64,000 bases of DNA from Akebia trifoliata (Eukaryota; Streptophyta; Magnoliopsida; Ranunculales; Lardizabalaceae): NCBI GenBank assembly GCA_017979445.1, contig CM030714.1, forward strand, positions 3,410,001 to 3,474,000. Direction: 5' to 3'. This document shows, piece after piece, positions 1 through 11,137 of the stretch (the stretch's first letter is position 1; each line of letters opens with the position of its first letter). The notes beneath the pieces are model-generated. The model saw nothing but the letters and a program-made list of their open reading frames with translations. It made no database searches and was not told the origin of the DNA. Made by a program: the position numbers and the translations under genes.

Positions 1-276
1 ATGAAGGCGCTAAGTGTTTCCTAATTCCTATCACTTTTGAATACACAGCTCATATCCATACTACATGTGTTCTTGGAATTTAATACACATTTGATCTATG
101 TTGACATACATACCATGCAGCTTCACCATGTAAAATCAATAAAATATGATTAGATAACCAAACAGGCAAAAAAATATTGAGGCTTCAATAATTAAAACCA
201 AGGAAAATGAGAAATGAAAGAAGAAAAGGCCAAAAGGTACAAATTCCAGGAAAAGAACACAAAGCAAATCGTGTAC

Positions 277-3200
277 CTCAGGCCCAGCAGATCCAATCAG
301 TTCAAAGGTTTCTAGATCCCAGAATTTTACAGTTGTGTCTGCAGAACCTGGAAAGCAGTTCATGTGTTATTCTTACAGCCAAAAGAAATGGATGAAATTA
401 TGATAATTGCTAAATGCATCTTTTTTTTAGAAGTAGATTGCTAATGTGGCATGAAGGCACAGAATTACAAAGTCAAAGGGCTTTTAGGGGGACACTCAGT
501 AATGGGTTTCAAGTTGCAGCAAGAGATCATCTCTGAATCAATTGTGCAAGTGAAAACCAACTTTTTGAGTCAACAAGTAACCAGATTAATCCACGCTCCC
601 TAAAATCAAGTAGATAGCAACACCCCTTGATATCACCCCACTTTAAATAGGTCCCACACAGCCAGAAACTCACAACCAAGCACACCCTTATGGACCATGA
701 ACTCTAATAAAATTACACTTCCACAAAATGAAAAAGAAAAAATGTAGACTTCACTAAGTGCATCAATACAAAATTATAAGCAACACAGGGCCACTAAAAA
801 TTTAAGATCGATTATGATTTAGTATTTAGTCAAATACAATCATCTAGTTGACCACGTGGAGGAGTTATTTTCATAAATTATTAAATGGGGACAACATATG
901 GGGCCTAGGACTTGGACATGTTGAACCTAATGTATAAATCTGAATCAGAAAAAGGGTTATATAAATCAGGCAATAAGAATAGTTGGAATGAACTTATCGG
1001 ATTACGTGACTGAGGCACGGAGAAGCCACTCTACTTAAAACCAATTTTGCCCCCTTAGGATGATATTCACAGTGCAGTCGGTCTCAGGCGATCGGTTTCC
1101 AAGATTCAACAGTCACAAATCTGTTAACCACGCACTTGGAAATAACAGACCTTCTACAAACTTGATCAAATCGGTCAGTGTACGAGCAATGAGAATTAGA
1201 AGTACAAAAGAGAGAGAGATCAGACGTTTATGTTTGCAGCCTGTATTTCTGAGTACAGAACTCTAGGACATACTCCTCTTTTATAATAGTTAAAGCCCAA
1301 ACGGTATAAAGAAGCCCAACAGTCCAATGAATTAATGAGAGAAATGTTTGGGCCTTTATTGGTTCGTTTCTGAACGTTGGGGAATCCAAACGGTCAATAG
1401 AGATTAATTCTAACGGTTAGATAGATCAACGATTGAGATGAGATCTTTAAGTAAAAAAAAGAAAAAAGAATCAAACGAATTTGAGCAAAAGTGGGCCTTT
1501 CACACGCACTCACATAAGGCTTAAATTGGAGATTTGCACTCCCCCTGCGCGCACATCTCATGCACACTAAGGGTTTTCGACGGATTGGCCCCTAACACAA
1601 TGGGCTGCAGTCCCATAGTGTCTTGGGCCCCCATGTGCGCGCGAGGCCCAGTCTCTTTCTCTCTCACACTCAAGTAAGTAGGAAAGTGGGAGATAAGTTG
1701 ATCATAAGTCTTATATTTACCCGACGTGGGACTAAATATTTAGAGAGTTATCTCTACAACTCTTAAAAGAAAGAAAAAGAAAGAATCTTTGACTTTTCTA
1801 CTATCACAAATAAGGAAAATGTTCTCTTAAATAAGGTTTCACCAAAAATGGAAAAACCCTACACCAACCACATTCAAGAGAAAATAAGGTCTTGAGTTCA
1901 AATCTTTCCCCCAACAAAATCCAATAAATAATATTAACTATGAATCCTACAACAGGATATGAATGGGAAACTATTGAGCAAACATGCATTCATAGAAATA
2001 GGCTATCAGAAGAGAAACCAATTTACCAAATATGAAGGTAGATAGGGCTTTAAAACCAAATGGTACTCTAACAGAGGTATGGAAATGCATGTTAAACTAC
2101 TAGATTCTAAGTTATTCACCAATATTTTAAAGAGAAACATTAGATAGTCCCAAAAATACTATACATATCGTGGTACCTAGTCTATATGTCACAAATGATG
2201 CATAGTTTTATAAATGAGTAAATCTGGACTATCAAATCAATGGAAATCATATGAAAAACCTTTTTGACCAAAGATCAGCTTGATCAAGTGATTTCTTTAG
2301 ATTCTTGCCTTGCGCTTCGGATCAGATGATCTTAACCGTGTAATAAATAACCCCTCTCTTTAGAATATTGCCCTTGCATTTCTGGCTGTCCAAAAAGAAT
2401 CAATTGGATGGATAGGATCATCCAATGAGGCTGAATTTCTAGCATTTCGACCTCCTTTTGTAAGTTAATTTCTTAATTTTATGAAGTATATATTTGGTGC
2501 AAGCTTTCAAAAAATTGAAGGGTCTTTATTTTGAGATTTTTTTTTTGTTTAGATGCAAGTTTGTTTGTGGAGAGGATAGATAGTAGCTGATTTTTTTTAG
2601 CATCGTTCTTGTATTGTCTCTGCTTTTCATATATTTAAGTTTCTCCCTAGGTAGGCCTTCCTCAACCTCCATTTGTTTTTATGGGAAAACTAAATTTATT
2701 CAAGGGACCTGAGATGACTACCCGAGAAAAAAAAACAAAATTAACCACAATCTTTACAAACTGAGTCCCATATGAAAAGGAACTCCTTGACCTCCATACA
2801 TAAGCTCCTTTCTTTGTTTCATGGGCTCTATATTTATCAAAAAGATACATGAGCTTATGTAGAACAAGAAATATATGTGGAAAACATTGGGTCCTTAAAG
2901 CAAGTATATATTAAAAACAGTTGGGAGACATGATGTCACCACTCAAATACCAGCATCTCAAACAGAAAACTAACAAGTAAGCCAACAACAACCAGAAATG
3001 CACAAAATACATGTACTGAGGTGCATAGGAATTACATAAGCACCTGTTGCTAGAAGGAACTCAAGAGGATGAAAATCAATGCATCGAATTTGTCCTTCAT
3101 GGAATTTGAACTCATGCAAGAGCTTGCCAGCAGTTAGATCCCAAACCTGTTCAGATAGTTCAAAATAGACATTACTTGCAATGCTGTATCAATCAAAGAG

Positions 3201-5486
3201 TGAGAGTAGATCAAATTGCAGTGCCAATAGTAAGCTCCACCATTACCTTAACAGCACTATCATCCCCCCCAGAAACAACCCAACGACCATCAGGAGTGAA
3301 TCTAATGGTACTAACTCCTTGAGTATGACCCTTGTATGTATGAATGCATCCTTTCTTTCTAACATCCCAGATCTTAAGATTAGTATCAGAAGAACCAGAT
3401 GCAAAGAACTCTCCAAAAGGATGAAACTCAACAGCAGTGCAATTCAATCTGTGTCCAGTAAGAGTGCGAACAACTACATTCAAACGCAAATAACAAGCAC
3501 ATCAGAAGTCCACATACCCAACTTAAATTCTTGTTTTTCAACAGAGGTGTTGTAGGCAGCAGGTTTCAATCCACATGAGTAAGGACTCAGATCTGAAACC
3601 ATGAACTGTTAGGTTCCTTCATTGAATCAACTCAGCGAGGTGGCTGAGTTGATTCAGATGATTTGAAGAATCACAAACTTATAAGTGGTAACTCCGTGAG
3701 CCAAGTCACCAATTATTTAGACAAGGGTTTCAATTTATCCAGTCAATGGGAGAGAAGGGAATGGGCGTAAAATCATACTCACTCTTTGCCTCTTCCAAGT
3801 CCCACAGCTTGATCGCACCAGTAGAAGCTCCAGAAACCACCAAAACCTCTGACGAATCAAAAGTTACAGACTCTACTGAACTAGTGTGACCAGACAGGCT
3901 CTGCAAATTTACACACACAAAAAGATAAGTGTGATTTCGTCACAGCAAGAAATGTTGACCTACGGAGAGACCCATTGACGCGTTAGAGTCTTCTAACATA
4001 GCAGTTTATCTATAAAAACCTATTATCACTTATGGACAAATGAAATAATCCATAAAATTTCTTGTCTACCTGAAATGCCTAACAGGATCAAAATTAAATA
4101 AGCATAAAGAGAATCAGCCTTTGATTATCAGAGTTTAAACTGTACCTACCATGCTTCAGCTGTAGTGAAAAAGTGGAACTATGAAAATTTGTTGAGGGAG
4201 GAATAATATATCCCTTTTGAGTGTTATGCTTGCATGTGTTCTTTCCGTAATTGGCTTTGTCAAGGGTTAGCTTGCTTTGGTTGTGAAACAGCTTTGAGGG
4301 AGTAGCTTTTACAGAAGCTCCTCGATGCCTAGTACCTTTGCTTTCGTTTATTTGGTTCTTGCAGGATTGGGTTAGCTAGGTACATGCATAGTAATCAAGT
4401 TCAGATTCGGTAATTATTTGAGGGGTTCAGTTCGGTTTATTTGAATAAGTTTGGGAATGTTTCAGTGATTATACAATGATACAAATGATGTTGTTGGATT
4501 TCTTCCCAAAACCCATCATCTTCAACCTCTCTAGAGACCCTATCTCGTTCTTGAAATTTGAAGGTTAAAGAAGATAAAATTTTGAGGCTGAAGGGGAAAA
4601 AATATTACCAAATTTGGCAATGAATCAATAAAAATCATCAATTAATATGTTGATTCACCAATTTAATCCCTTATTCAGCAAATTTTAAAATATTCTGAGA
4701 ATTTTGTGGTTATGGGCACGTGTTCTTGATGGCACAGCCCTAATTCTCTTCATCAAACCCAAGTTGAAGCTACAAGCTGAACTAGTTACCAAAAAGATGG
4801 ATTAGAAAAATAATACTTATGTTTCAGTGCAGCTGTATTGAAATCTCTTTTCCTAAACCAATACCCACAAGTGTTTTCTTCCAGAATTCTTTTCCTAAAC
4901 CAATACACAGTAGTGTTTTCTTCCAAAATTCTTTTCCTAAAACAATACCAACAAGTGTTTTCTTCCAAAATTCATCATCAATTGGAGATTAAACTATAGA
5001 ATTTGTGAGGTTCAGTATCATCTACAGAAAGGTACATAGTAGATAAGGGTTTCTCTTTTTCTTTAATCTGATTTGAGAGAATATCTGTATTACAGCAAAA
5101 GAAATTAAAAAACACAAGTCATAAAGGAAAGGTTTTGAAGATTAAACTGACCAGCAAAGAAGTCGATTTTCCAATTGACCAAAGATTCACTTTGTGATCT
5201 TCTCCACCAGTTACAAGAAATCTACTCGACTTCTTCCCAATATTCAAACAGTTGACATTAGATGCATGAGCTACAAATTCCTCTAAATCAATTCAGTTAA
5301 GCAAAAGCAAATGGTCATAATTCAACCAAAAAAATCTTCCAAATCAACAAAGATAAGTATGAAGTATCACAAAACCCTAACCCTAGATCAAGACTACTAA
5401 AACCAAAGCTCATTCAAAGTTCAAACCAGCCATTTCAGCTGAATTAAACTAAAAAGGATACGTAACTTGTAACCACGCTTCGCCAT
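277..5486 (-). CDS. KTN80: Katanin p80 WD40-repeat subunit, 5' part (six exons; C-terminus off the left edge)
   Basis: Encodes the regulatory subunit of the microtubule-severing enzyme katanin, which targets the p60 ATPase to microtubules in the cytoplasm. Exons read on the minus strand: 5462-5486 (approximate 3' end), 5152-5282, 3783-3900, 3247-3473, 3044-3146 and 277-347. All joins have GT..AG borders and keep frame, giving 225 codons. The start reads [20 protein letters not shown], the typical plant KTN80 N-terminus. Successive WD40 blades follow: VNLWSIGKS (repeat 1), [10 protein letters not shown] (2), [19 protein letters not shown] (3), [10 protein letters not shown] (4) and [18 protein letters not shown] (5). 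Plant KTN80 proteins are roughly 800 residues, so the last blades and the p60-binding C-terminal domain must lie left of position 1; no further exon was found in 1-276. The ORF after exon 6 runs into intron. The identification is firm; only the exact end of exon 1 is inferred, from the C|AG glutamine codon across the junction. Confidence 0.93.
348..3043 (-). other. 2.7-kb intron 5 of KTN80 with an old repeat remnant
   Basis: This is the longest intron seen in the gene. No coding exon was found in it on either strand. About 1270-1770 differs from the AT-rich surroundings: it is richer in G and C (alternating purine/pyrimidine stretches near 1548 and 1635) and contains the complement of the TCCCAC..TCGG motif often seen in plant LTR promoters (near 1720-1735). 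That stretch is probably an old LTR or retroelement fragment; no boundaries or duplications were identified. Confidence 0.4.
3623..3656. repeat. Perfect 14-bp inverted repeat in KTN80 intron 3
   Basis: TGAATCAACTCAGC at 3623-3636 pairs exactly with its reverse complement at 3643-3656 across a 6-base loop. It lies between exons 3 and 4 of KTN80. It may be the core of a decayed foldback element or a simple intronic hairpin. Confidence 0.6.
4847..4972. repeat. Minisatellite, 3 x 42 bp, in KTN80 intron 2
   Basis: Three consecutive 42-bp units start with CTTTTCCTAAA and end with TTCTTCCARAATT at 4847, 4889 and 4931. They differ at a handful of positions. The array lies inside the intron between exons 2 and 3 and is open in one minus-strand frame by chance. 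Confidence 0.85.
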
Positions 5487-5780
5487 CTCTGCAAGAATCC
5501 AGAAAATCTACTTAATTATCTTTAAATTATAACAAGATCTGAGACTGAATTGATGAAAGGATGAGAAACCGAATGGCTGTAAATTTACCTGGTGTGAACG
5601 CAACTGTGAATCTCAGAAGGAGAAGAAATACAGAGCGGAGTTTCAGAGATATTCTAATTAAAGAGAAGAATTGGATTCAGAGAGAATTATTAGGTGGAAG
5701 AGTAGCTGAGATTCACCATTTTTGTTACAGAGAAAAAGCTCGGAAAGAAGGGGGTGTCTTTTGCTTTATTTAATTTTTTT
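5487..5780 (-). promoter_or_regulatory. KTN80 5' leader and proximal promoter region
   Basis: This is the sequence directly upstream of the KTN80 start codon. An upstream ATG-free leader cannot be delimited without transcript data. No convincing TATA box was picked out. The 70-codon plus-strand ORF across it has no recognisable similarity and is treated as chance. Confidence 0.3.
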
Positions 5781-5834
5781 TTTAAGTAAAATTTGAGAAA
5801 GTAGAGAGAGAAGACCAAGAGAGAAGGGTAAAGG

Positions 5835-5995
5835 CAGAATGCTGAAGTAACATTGACATTGACATCGTTTTACACATTGATGACGTAGATATGTAATGAA
5901 CCATATAATTGGTTTTCATCGAGATACAATTGAGAAGCATCTATGATTCTATACACACCATGTTTGAACGATGTCAATTTCAATGTTACTGGAGG
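5835..5995. mobile_element. Foldback MITE, family B, copy 1
   Basis: The left arm (GCTGAAGTAACATTGACATT) pairs with the right arm ending GATGTCAATTTCAATGTTACT. The centre holds the family-B signature: a purine-rich CGAGATACAA block next to AGCATCTATGATT. The copy is divergent and its flanking duplication was not resolved. It lies just upstream of KTN80. Confidence 0.6.
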
Positions 5996-6087
5996 ATAAA
6001 ACCGTAAAAGTATTAAAGCAGTTCCCGGTTTTAGAATTCAGACAATGATAGAGACAGTTTTTACATGAATTTTGATCAAAATACGAA

Positions 6088-6246
6088 CAGGCTGCTTCAA
6101 AACTTTGAAGCAACCATCCTCGTAAGAAGACACGTGGTATTTTGAATTTATTTCACGCTCTTACACTTCACCAAATTTTAGAATATTTTTTAAATGCCAC
6201 GTGTAATTCAATGAAGAGGGTTTGTTCAAAATTTTGAAGTAGGCTG
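6088..6246. mobile_element. Foldback repeat with long imperfect arms
   Basis: The left arm from GGCTGCTTCAAAACTTTGAAG to ACACGTGG is repeated in inverted, diverged order from CCACGTG to TTTTGAAGTAGGC. The whole would fold into one hairpin of about 70-bp stem. No coding content was seen. It does not match families A, B or C. Confidence 0.5.
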
Positions 6247-6461
6247 CCTCCGCTTCAAAGTTTTTTTTACATGTTTTACATTTGTTTTGAATTTGTTGAA
6301 AATACGAAAATACCCTGGATACGACAGAAGTTTATATTTGAAATTTGAACGCCAAATTAAAAACTTGTGGCTTAGGACCAGAGATGGCCTGCATGCAGAC
6401 AAAGGACGAAGAATCAAATTACTCCTTGCGTCTCAATTAAAAAAAAAAAAAAAAAGCGCCC

Positions 6462-6590
6462 AGGGACACAAATGGGAGACAATGACATAGTGGCGCGCAA
6501 CCGTAGTTTCTTTTCATAAAAATACGAGTAAAAAGTATTTACGGTTAGTTGCGCGTCATCACAATATTTGTGTCTTCATTTGTGTCACTC
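6462..6590. mobile_element. Foldback repeat with GCGCGCAACCGTA / TACGGTTAGTTGCGCG arms
   Basis: GGACACAAATGGG..GTGGCGCGCAACCGTA is mirrored by TTACGGTTAGTTGCGCGTCA..CATTTGTGTC. The imperfect stem is about 50 bp around a short AT-rich loop. It abuts the family C element that follows. Confidence 0.5.
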
Positions 6591-6607
6591 CACCATTAAT
6601 GTTAAAT

Positions 6608-6987
6608 GGGAAATGTTCAGCACCCTAAGTTTTACCACACACTTTAACAAACGTTTTTTGTCCTACATGGGTTAGAAGTTTTGGAATGAGCTGATTTTTG
6701 GTGAGGATGATCTCTATGATTAGAAGATCATCCTCCCCAAAAATCAGCCCATTCCGAAATGTTTAACCCCATGTTTACACGTTGAAAAATCGTGGACCGT
6801 CCATTTTTGTAAATCAATTTTGATGGGGTTAGAAGTTTTGGAATGAGCTGATTTTTGGTGAGGATGATCTCCTCACCATAGAGATCATCCTCACTAAAAA
6901 TCAGCTCATTCCGAAACTTCTAACCCATGTAAGACAAAACACGTTTGTTAAAGTGTGTGGTAAAACTAAGGGTGGCGAACAGGACCC
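6608..6987. mobile_element. Family C MITE, copy 1 (380 bp, 9-bp target duplication)
   Basis: The element starts GGGAAATGTTCAGCACCCTA and ends with the inverted counterpart (..GGCGAACAGGACCC). The sequence ATGTTAAAT lies immediately on both sides (6599-6607 and 6988-6996), a 9-bp duplication as made by Mutator-type transposases. Inside the outer arms are two smaller palindromes built from GGAATGAGCTGATTTTTGG and GAGGATGATCTC with their complements, separated by a spacer containing TTGAAAAATCGTGGACCGTC. No ORF of note is present. Confidence 0.85.
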
Positions 6988-7009
6988 ATGTTAAATATAT
7001 ATATATATA

Positions 7010-7387
7010 GGGAAATGTTCAACACCCTGAGTTTTACCCACACTTTAACAAAAGTGTTTTGTCCTACATGGATTAGAAATTTTGGAATAGGCTGATTTTT
7101 TGTGAGGATGATCTCTATGATTAGAAGATCATCTTCACCAAAAATCAACCCATTCCGAAATTTTTAATCCCATGTTTAAAGTTGAAAAATTGTGGATCGT
7201 CCATTTTTGTAAATCATTTTTGATGGGGTTAGAAATTTTGGAATGAGCTGATTTTTGGTGAGGATGATCTCCTCACCATAGAGATCATCCTCACCAAAAA
7301 TCAGCTCATTCCAAAACTTCTAACCTATGTAGGACAAAACACGTTTGTTAAAGTGTAGGGTAAAGCTTAGAGTGGGGAACGGGAACC
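7010..7387. mobile_element. Family C MITE, copy 2 (378 bp), directly behind copy 1
   Basis: It has the same architecture as the preceding element, with only scattered differences. It is flanked on both sides by ATATATATA (7001-7009 and 7388-7396), consistent with a 9-bp duplication in an AT microsatellite. Because it sits within 25 bp of copy 1 in the same orientation, the pair resembles a tandem duplication, but the separate flanking duplications favour two insertions. Confidence 0.8.
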
Positions 7388-7964
7388 ATATATATATGTG
7401 TATTTTAAATTCACATCTTTTAAATCTCCTTTAAATTGCTTGGACATTATTAAGCTACATCTATCAATCCCAATGAATCATCTATCACATTGTTATAATT
7501 AATGTTTGATCTCGAAGATAAGGAAGTGATTTTTGAAAAGTGAATTTTTACGATCTGATAAAGAATCAAACTTATTCAAATGTTCCTCCTTACTCTATAT
7601 ATCCTTTAAAAAGATGCTCTACTTACAAGAATCGTTAATGATATTTTGAAGAAGGCAAAGATATTTAAGGAATTTCACACTAATCAAAGTAAATTCAATT
7701 AATTATATTACTAAAATAAAAGAAATAGGGGGTGGAGTCTTTACAATATCCTCTGGGTTAACAATATTTTTATGAACCTTATTACATGACTCAAAATAAC
7801 ACTTCATGAAGCACTCAAGTATGCAAAGAACCATTCATTGTCCTTTATCCTCAAGTTTTATATCATTTGTATCTCAAGAAAAAATTTATATGATCTTCTG
7901 CTACTTCAAGTGTTATTTCAAGGTAATATAACAATTTTTTTTTTTTCATTTTTTTATAAAGAAT
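7388..7964. other. AT-rich intergenic stretch, nothing recognised
   Basis: No ORF with recognisable similarity, no repeat with clear ends and no RNA gene were seen here. Confidence 0.5.
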
Positions 7965-8145
7965 AATGTTGAAGTAACCTTGAGATTGGACCTCACATCG
8001 CACACCCTAAAATGAAAGTGTATGGGAGCCATAGATGCTTTCCTCGAGGTACGATTGAAAAACATCTATGATTTCTATCCCCTTTCACGTCAAGATGTGG
8101 GATACGAGATCCAATCTTGAGGTCACTCCAATGTGACTCTTTTTT
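7965..8145. mobile_element. Foldback MITE, family B, copy 2
   Basis: The left end GAATAATGTTGAAGTAACCT pairs with the right end (reverse complement GAGTCACATTGGAGTGACCT). It has the family-B interior: TTGAGATTGGACCTCACATC, AAAGTGTATGGGAGCCATAG and a CTCGAGGTACGA loop. The flanks are T-rich, so the duplication is ambiguous. Confidence 0.7.
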
Positions 8146-8214
8146 TAAATATATAAGTCAATAATTATTAGGGGAGGTAGATTTTAAACCCAATTCATGG
8201 AGTTTGAATTTACT

Positions 8215-8405
8215 ATTAATAAATTTCTTTATTAAGCTGATGAACCAATGGCATGACGTCATGTGTGTTATTGAAAAAGCAAGGGTGATTGGTTGATGGA
8301 GAGAAAATTTAAGACCGGTTAGAAGTTCAAATTTTTAGTGCTTTTTCAAGACACACGGCGTCATGCCAGTAGTTCATCAGTTTGGCACAAAAATTTCTTA
8401 ACAAC
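8215..8405. mobile_element. Foldback repeat with GATGAAC..GCATGACGTCATG arms
   Basis: The left arm (AAGCTGATGAACCAATGGCA, then TGACGTCATGTGTG and ATTGAAAAAGCA) is matched by the inverted right arm (TGCTTTTTCAAGACACACGG, GTCATGCCAGTAGTTCATCA). No protein is encoded. It is a different family from A, B and C. Confidence 0.5.
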
Positions 8406-8736
8406 AAACTCATACTTCATTCGTGAGATCAAGACTCACACTTTAACTAACTTAGCATGGCGTGGTACTTTCTCCTTCAGATTACTTCATCTTTCTCTAC
8501 TCTCTTCTTTCTCTTAACTTTATCTCTAATTTTAGTTGTAGGTAATCTATTCTTACCATCCAAGTGATGGTCCTAATATCATTGTCAAGAAACTTAATCT
8601 TCTTTAGAATTACTTTTAAGAATATATTGTCTTTGTCCAATTGAGGATAATGGATTAGTTTTTTTTCCCTAAATCTTTTAAACTTTTTTTTAAAATATAT
8701 TTTGAAAAAAAAAAAAAAAAAAGAGAAAAATGAAAA

Positions 8737-8922
8737 GAATAATGATTCTCTGACGCCCCTGATGTGGCATGTGCTAGAAATATAGATTCTTTTCCTTGGA
8801 TTGCACAACTACACATATTTGTGGGGATGTACAGTTGTGTATCTTGAGGAAACAATCTATGGTTCTAGCCCATGCCACGTCAGGTGATGCGTGTCGAAGG
8901 GGATATCAAAAAATCACGACTC
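8737..8922. mobile_element. Family A MITE, copy 1 (186 bp, perfect 9-bp duplication AAATGAAAA)
   Basis: The element begins GAATAATGATTCTCTGACG and ends with AAAAAATCACGACTC. AAATGAAAA is present at 8728-8736 and again at 8923-8931. The interior is a near-perfect hairpin: GATGTGGCATGTGCTAGAA pairs with its complement near the right end, and GCACAACTACACAT pairs with ATGTACAGTTGTGT around a short AT-rich loop. Confidence 0.88.
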
Positions 8923-9224
8923 AAATGAAAAAGAAGAAAAAGTAGGAAAAAAACACAAATTTCTTATTTATTTATTTATTTATTTTTGAGTAAATCCCTA
9001 TTTTCTTAAAGTTATGGGTATTCATTTGAATTTTGATTTTGATTTTTAGAGAAACTCGTTTAATCAACAACTCTCTACACATGGTTGAGCTGTTGGTGAG
9101 AGGATTTTATCGACAACTCTATTCAACTTTCCCAAAGAGGGTCATACTCGGATTTATTCTCAGTGGATTGTTTTGGTTCCCATGCTTTAAGATAGACCTC
9201 TCTCTCTCTCTTAAAAGTGACATT

Positions 9225-9404
9225 GGTAGGACCTATGACTGTGAATGGATCGGATTAGACCGAAATTCGATTTATTTGAATAATTTTGGATCTAGATCGA
9301 GGGTTTGGATTCATAAGGATCCAATTTGATAGCCTATAGGATAGGTTCTAATCAACCATTATCCCAATTTGTTAGGCTCTGATCGGATAAAATAGTAACT
9401 ATGT
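9225..9404. repeat. Degenerate GGATCGGATC-rich repeat
   Basis: It contains GTGAATGGATCGGATTAGAC, repeated GGATC and GATCC runs and inverted copies such as AAGGATCCAATTTGATAG. Similar sequence recurs at about 10100, 22340, 26770, 48050 and 54030. Ends of the kind TAGGRCTGTAAATGGATC suggest decayed non-autonomous hAT elements. No duplication was resolved here. Confidence 0.4.
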
Positions 9405-9413
9405 GAATTAAAT

Positions 9414-9624
9414 GAGTCATAATAATATGACTTGCCAGGTAGCATACTCAATCGGCTCCCTGATGTGGATATGTTGGGAATTGTAGATCTATACGCCTCG
9501 CGATACACTTTTTATGGGGAAGTGCACTCATGTATCTCAAGACGTACAAATCTACCACTCCAGAACTTGTCACGTCAGGGAGTCGATTGAGTATGCCACC
9601 TAGAGAGTCATATTATCACGACTC
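9414..9624. mobile_element. Family A MITE, copy 2 (211 bp)
   Basis: The ends are GAGTCATAATAATATGACTT and the complement of GAGTCGTGATAATATGACTC. The flanks are GAATTAAAT (9405-9413) and AAATTAAAT (9625-9633), an 8 of 9 match. Extra arm sequence (GCATACTCAATCGGCTCCCT and its complement) is present compared with copy 1. The loop region is GATACACTTTTTATGGGGAAG. Confidence 0.8.
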
Positions 9625-9649
9625 AAATTAAATTACGTATTTAATTTAA

Positions 9650-9897
9650 AAGTCGTGCTAGAGTGACCTCAAGATTGGACCTCATATCGCACATCTTGAC
9701 GTAAAAGTGGAAATGAACCATAGTTGCTTTTCACTCGTATCTCGAGAAAAGCATCTATGGTTATCATACACTTTCATGTCATGGTGTACGATGTGAGGTC
9801 CACTCATATCTCAAGGAAAGCATCTATGGTTCTCATACACTTTCATGTCATGGTGTACGATGTGAGGTCCCATCTTGAGGTCAATTCAACATTATTC
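9650..9897. mobile_element. Family B MITE, copy 3 (248 bp, 9-bp duplication TTAATTTAA, internal duplication)
   Basis: TTAATTTAA flanks it exactly (9641-9649 and 9898-9906). The left end reads AAGTCGTGCTAGAGTGACCT; the right end is the complement of GAATAATGTTGAATTGACC. A 69-bp segment of the hairpin is repeated in tandem (9733-9801 and 9802-9870, few differences), so the hairpin has an extra loop-and-arm unit compared with the other copies. Confidence 0.85.
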
Positions 9898-9944
9898 TTA
9901 ATTTAAACATATGACATTTATTTAAATATTTTAGACCAATGATA

Positions 9945-10072
9945 AAATGACGTTCTTGATGTGGCATTTGAATAGTATCATAGATCTTTTTTCCTTGTGT
10001 ATCACGAAGAAAAAATATCAATGGTTTTACGCATTGTCATGTCAAGTGTCAAGAGTGTCAGTTTATCACGAC
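9945..10072. mobile_element. Family A MITE, divergent copy
   Basis: TTGATGTGGCATTTGAATAG with ATCATAGATC on the left is mirrored by ATGGTTTTACGCATTGTCATG and TTATCACGACTC on the right. The central hydrophobic-like arm (GTGTATCACGAAG) is shortened. No clean duplication was found. Confidence 0.55.
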
Positions 10073-10322
10073 TCAATATTTTATACTAAATAATAATTAG
10101 AATGGATCCAAATTTATGTAAATTATGCAAATCAGATTAAATCCAATCGGATTGAAATTTGGATCCTAATATTGAGATCAAAAATAAAAACACCAATCTA
10201 AAAAGATTCACTACGATGCTCAATGAGAAAGGAAGGCCTAAATGAATTTAGATAAGAGTGAATAAATAAATAAAAAAATTAAGTCAACCCGAAAGTTTAT
10301 AGATTTTAATGATTATTTCTAA

Positions 10323-10505
10323 GAGTCATGATTTTCTGATTCAAAAATTTTCACTCGTTCTGTACTTGACTAACGTAGCAAGGGCACAGAAACATGAATC
10401 TTTTTCTTCGGGATACACAAGGAAAAGATGAATGGTTATGTGCCCTTACCACATTAAATGGGTACAGACCGAGTGAAAATTTTCGAGTCAGAATATCATT
10501 AGCGT
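10323..10505. mobile_element. Foldback MITE, family D (variant of A)
   Basis: The left end GAGTCATGATTTTCTGATTC is of the family A type. The inner arms AAAATTTTCACTCG and CGAGTGAAAATTTTCGAGTC pair exactly over 14 bp. The centre is GGGATACACAAGG between purine-rich arms. A second, more decayed copy lies at about 51690-51830. Confidence 0.65.
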
Positions 10506-10954
10506 TATTTGCTAATTCTTTTAAAACTATTTCGGACTTTATGTAATTTTAACTGATCGATCAGGTAATGAATTCATCAACACCAAAAATCAGGCTTCAA
10601 TTCATTTTCATGTGGATCCAAAGACTTGTGAAAAAAAAAAAAAAAAAAACATTTATAACAAATTTATGTCTTTTATAAAATAATAAACCACAAAAATGTT
10701 CCTTTTTTGTAAGGTCAACCAAATTTATCAATATTAATGAATAAAAATTGAAAAAAAGAATGTTCTTTGTGATCATTTATAATTATAACTAAAAGAATTC
10801 ATGGTCCAACCACTTTTTATGTGTGGAAATGTCTAGGATTCCTTGTAGAACACATGAGATGATGGGCCCACATGTTTCATTATTTAGTAACTCTTTGACC
10901 CCACCAATATTTTGTTCTACACTTCCACCTAATTTTAGTGACCCACGTACATAC
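10506..10954. other. AT-rich intergenic stretch, nothing recognised
   Basis: It contains an A18 run near 10630. No coding similarity or bounded repeat was seen. Confidence 0.5.
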
Positions 10955-11118
10955 TAAGAATCAACCCAATGACGTGGCATGTGTTAAAATCATAGATTTC
11001 TTTTTCTTCACAATTGTACATATTTATGGAGATGTGCAATTGAGTATTCCAAGAAAAAAAATCTATGATTCAACCCATACCAAATCACGGGGCATTCAAA
11101 AATCACAACTCTTTAGTG
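10955..11118. mobile_element. Family A MITE, copy 3
   Basis: AATGACGTGGCATGTGTTAA with ATCATAGATTTC on the left pairs with AATCTATGATTCAACCCATA on the right. The loop is ACATATTTATGGAGATGTGC. The ends are eroded (right side ..AAAAATCACAACTC). Confidence 0.65.
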
Positions 11119-11137
11119 ATAAATAAATGAGTCATAA

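Noticed and set aside
1860..1925. B-box-like GTCTTGAGTTCAAATC in KTN80 intron 5
   Set aside because: No matching A box, tail or duplication was found; too weak to call a SINE.
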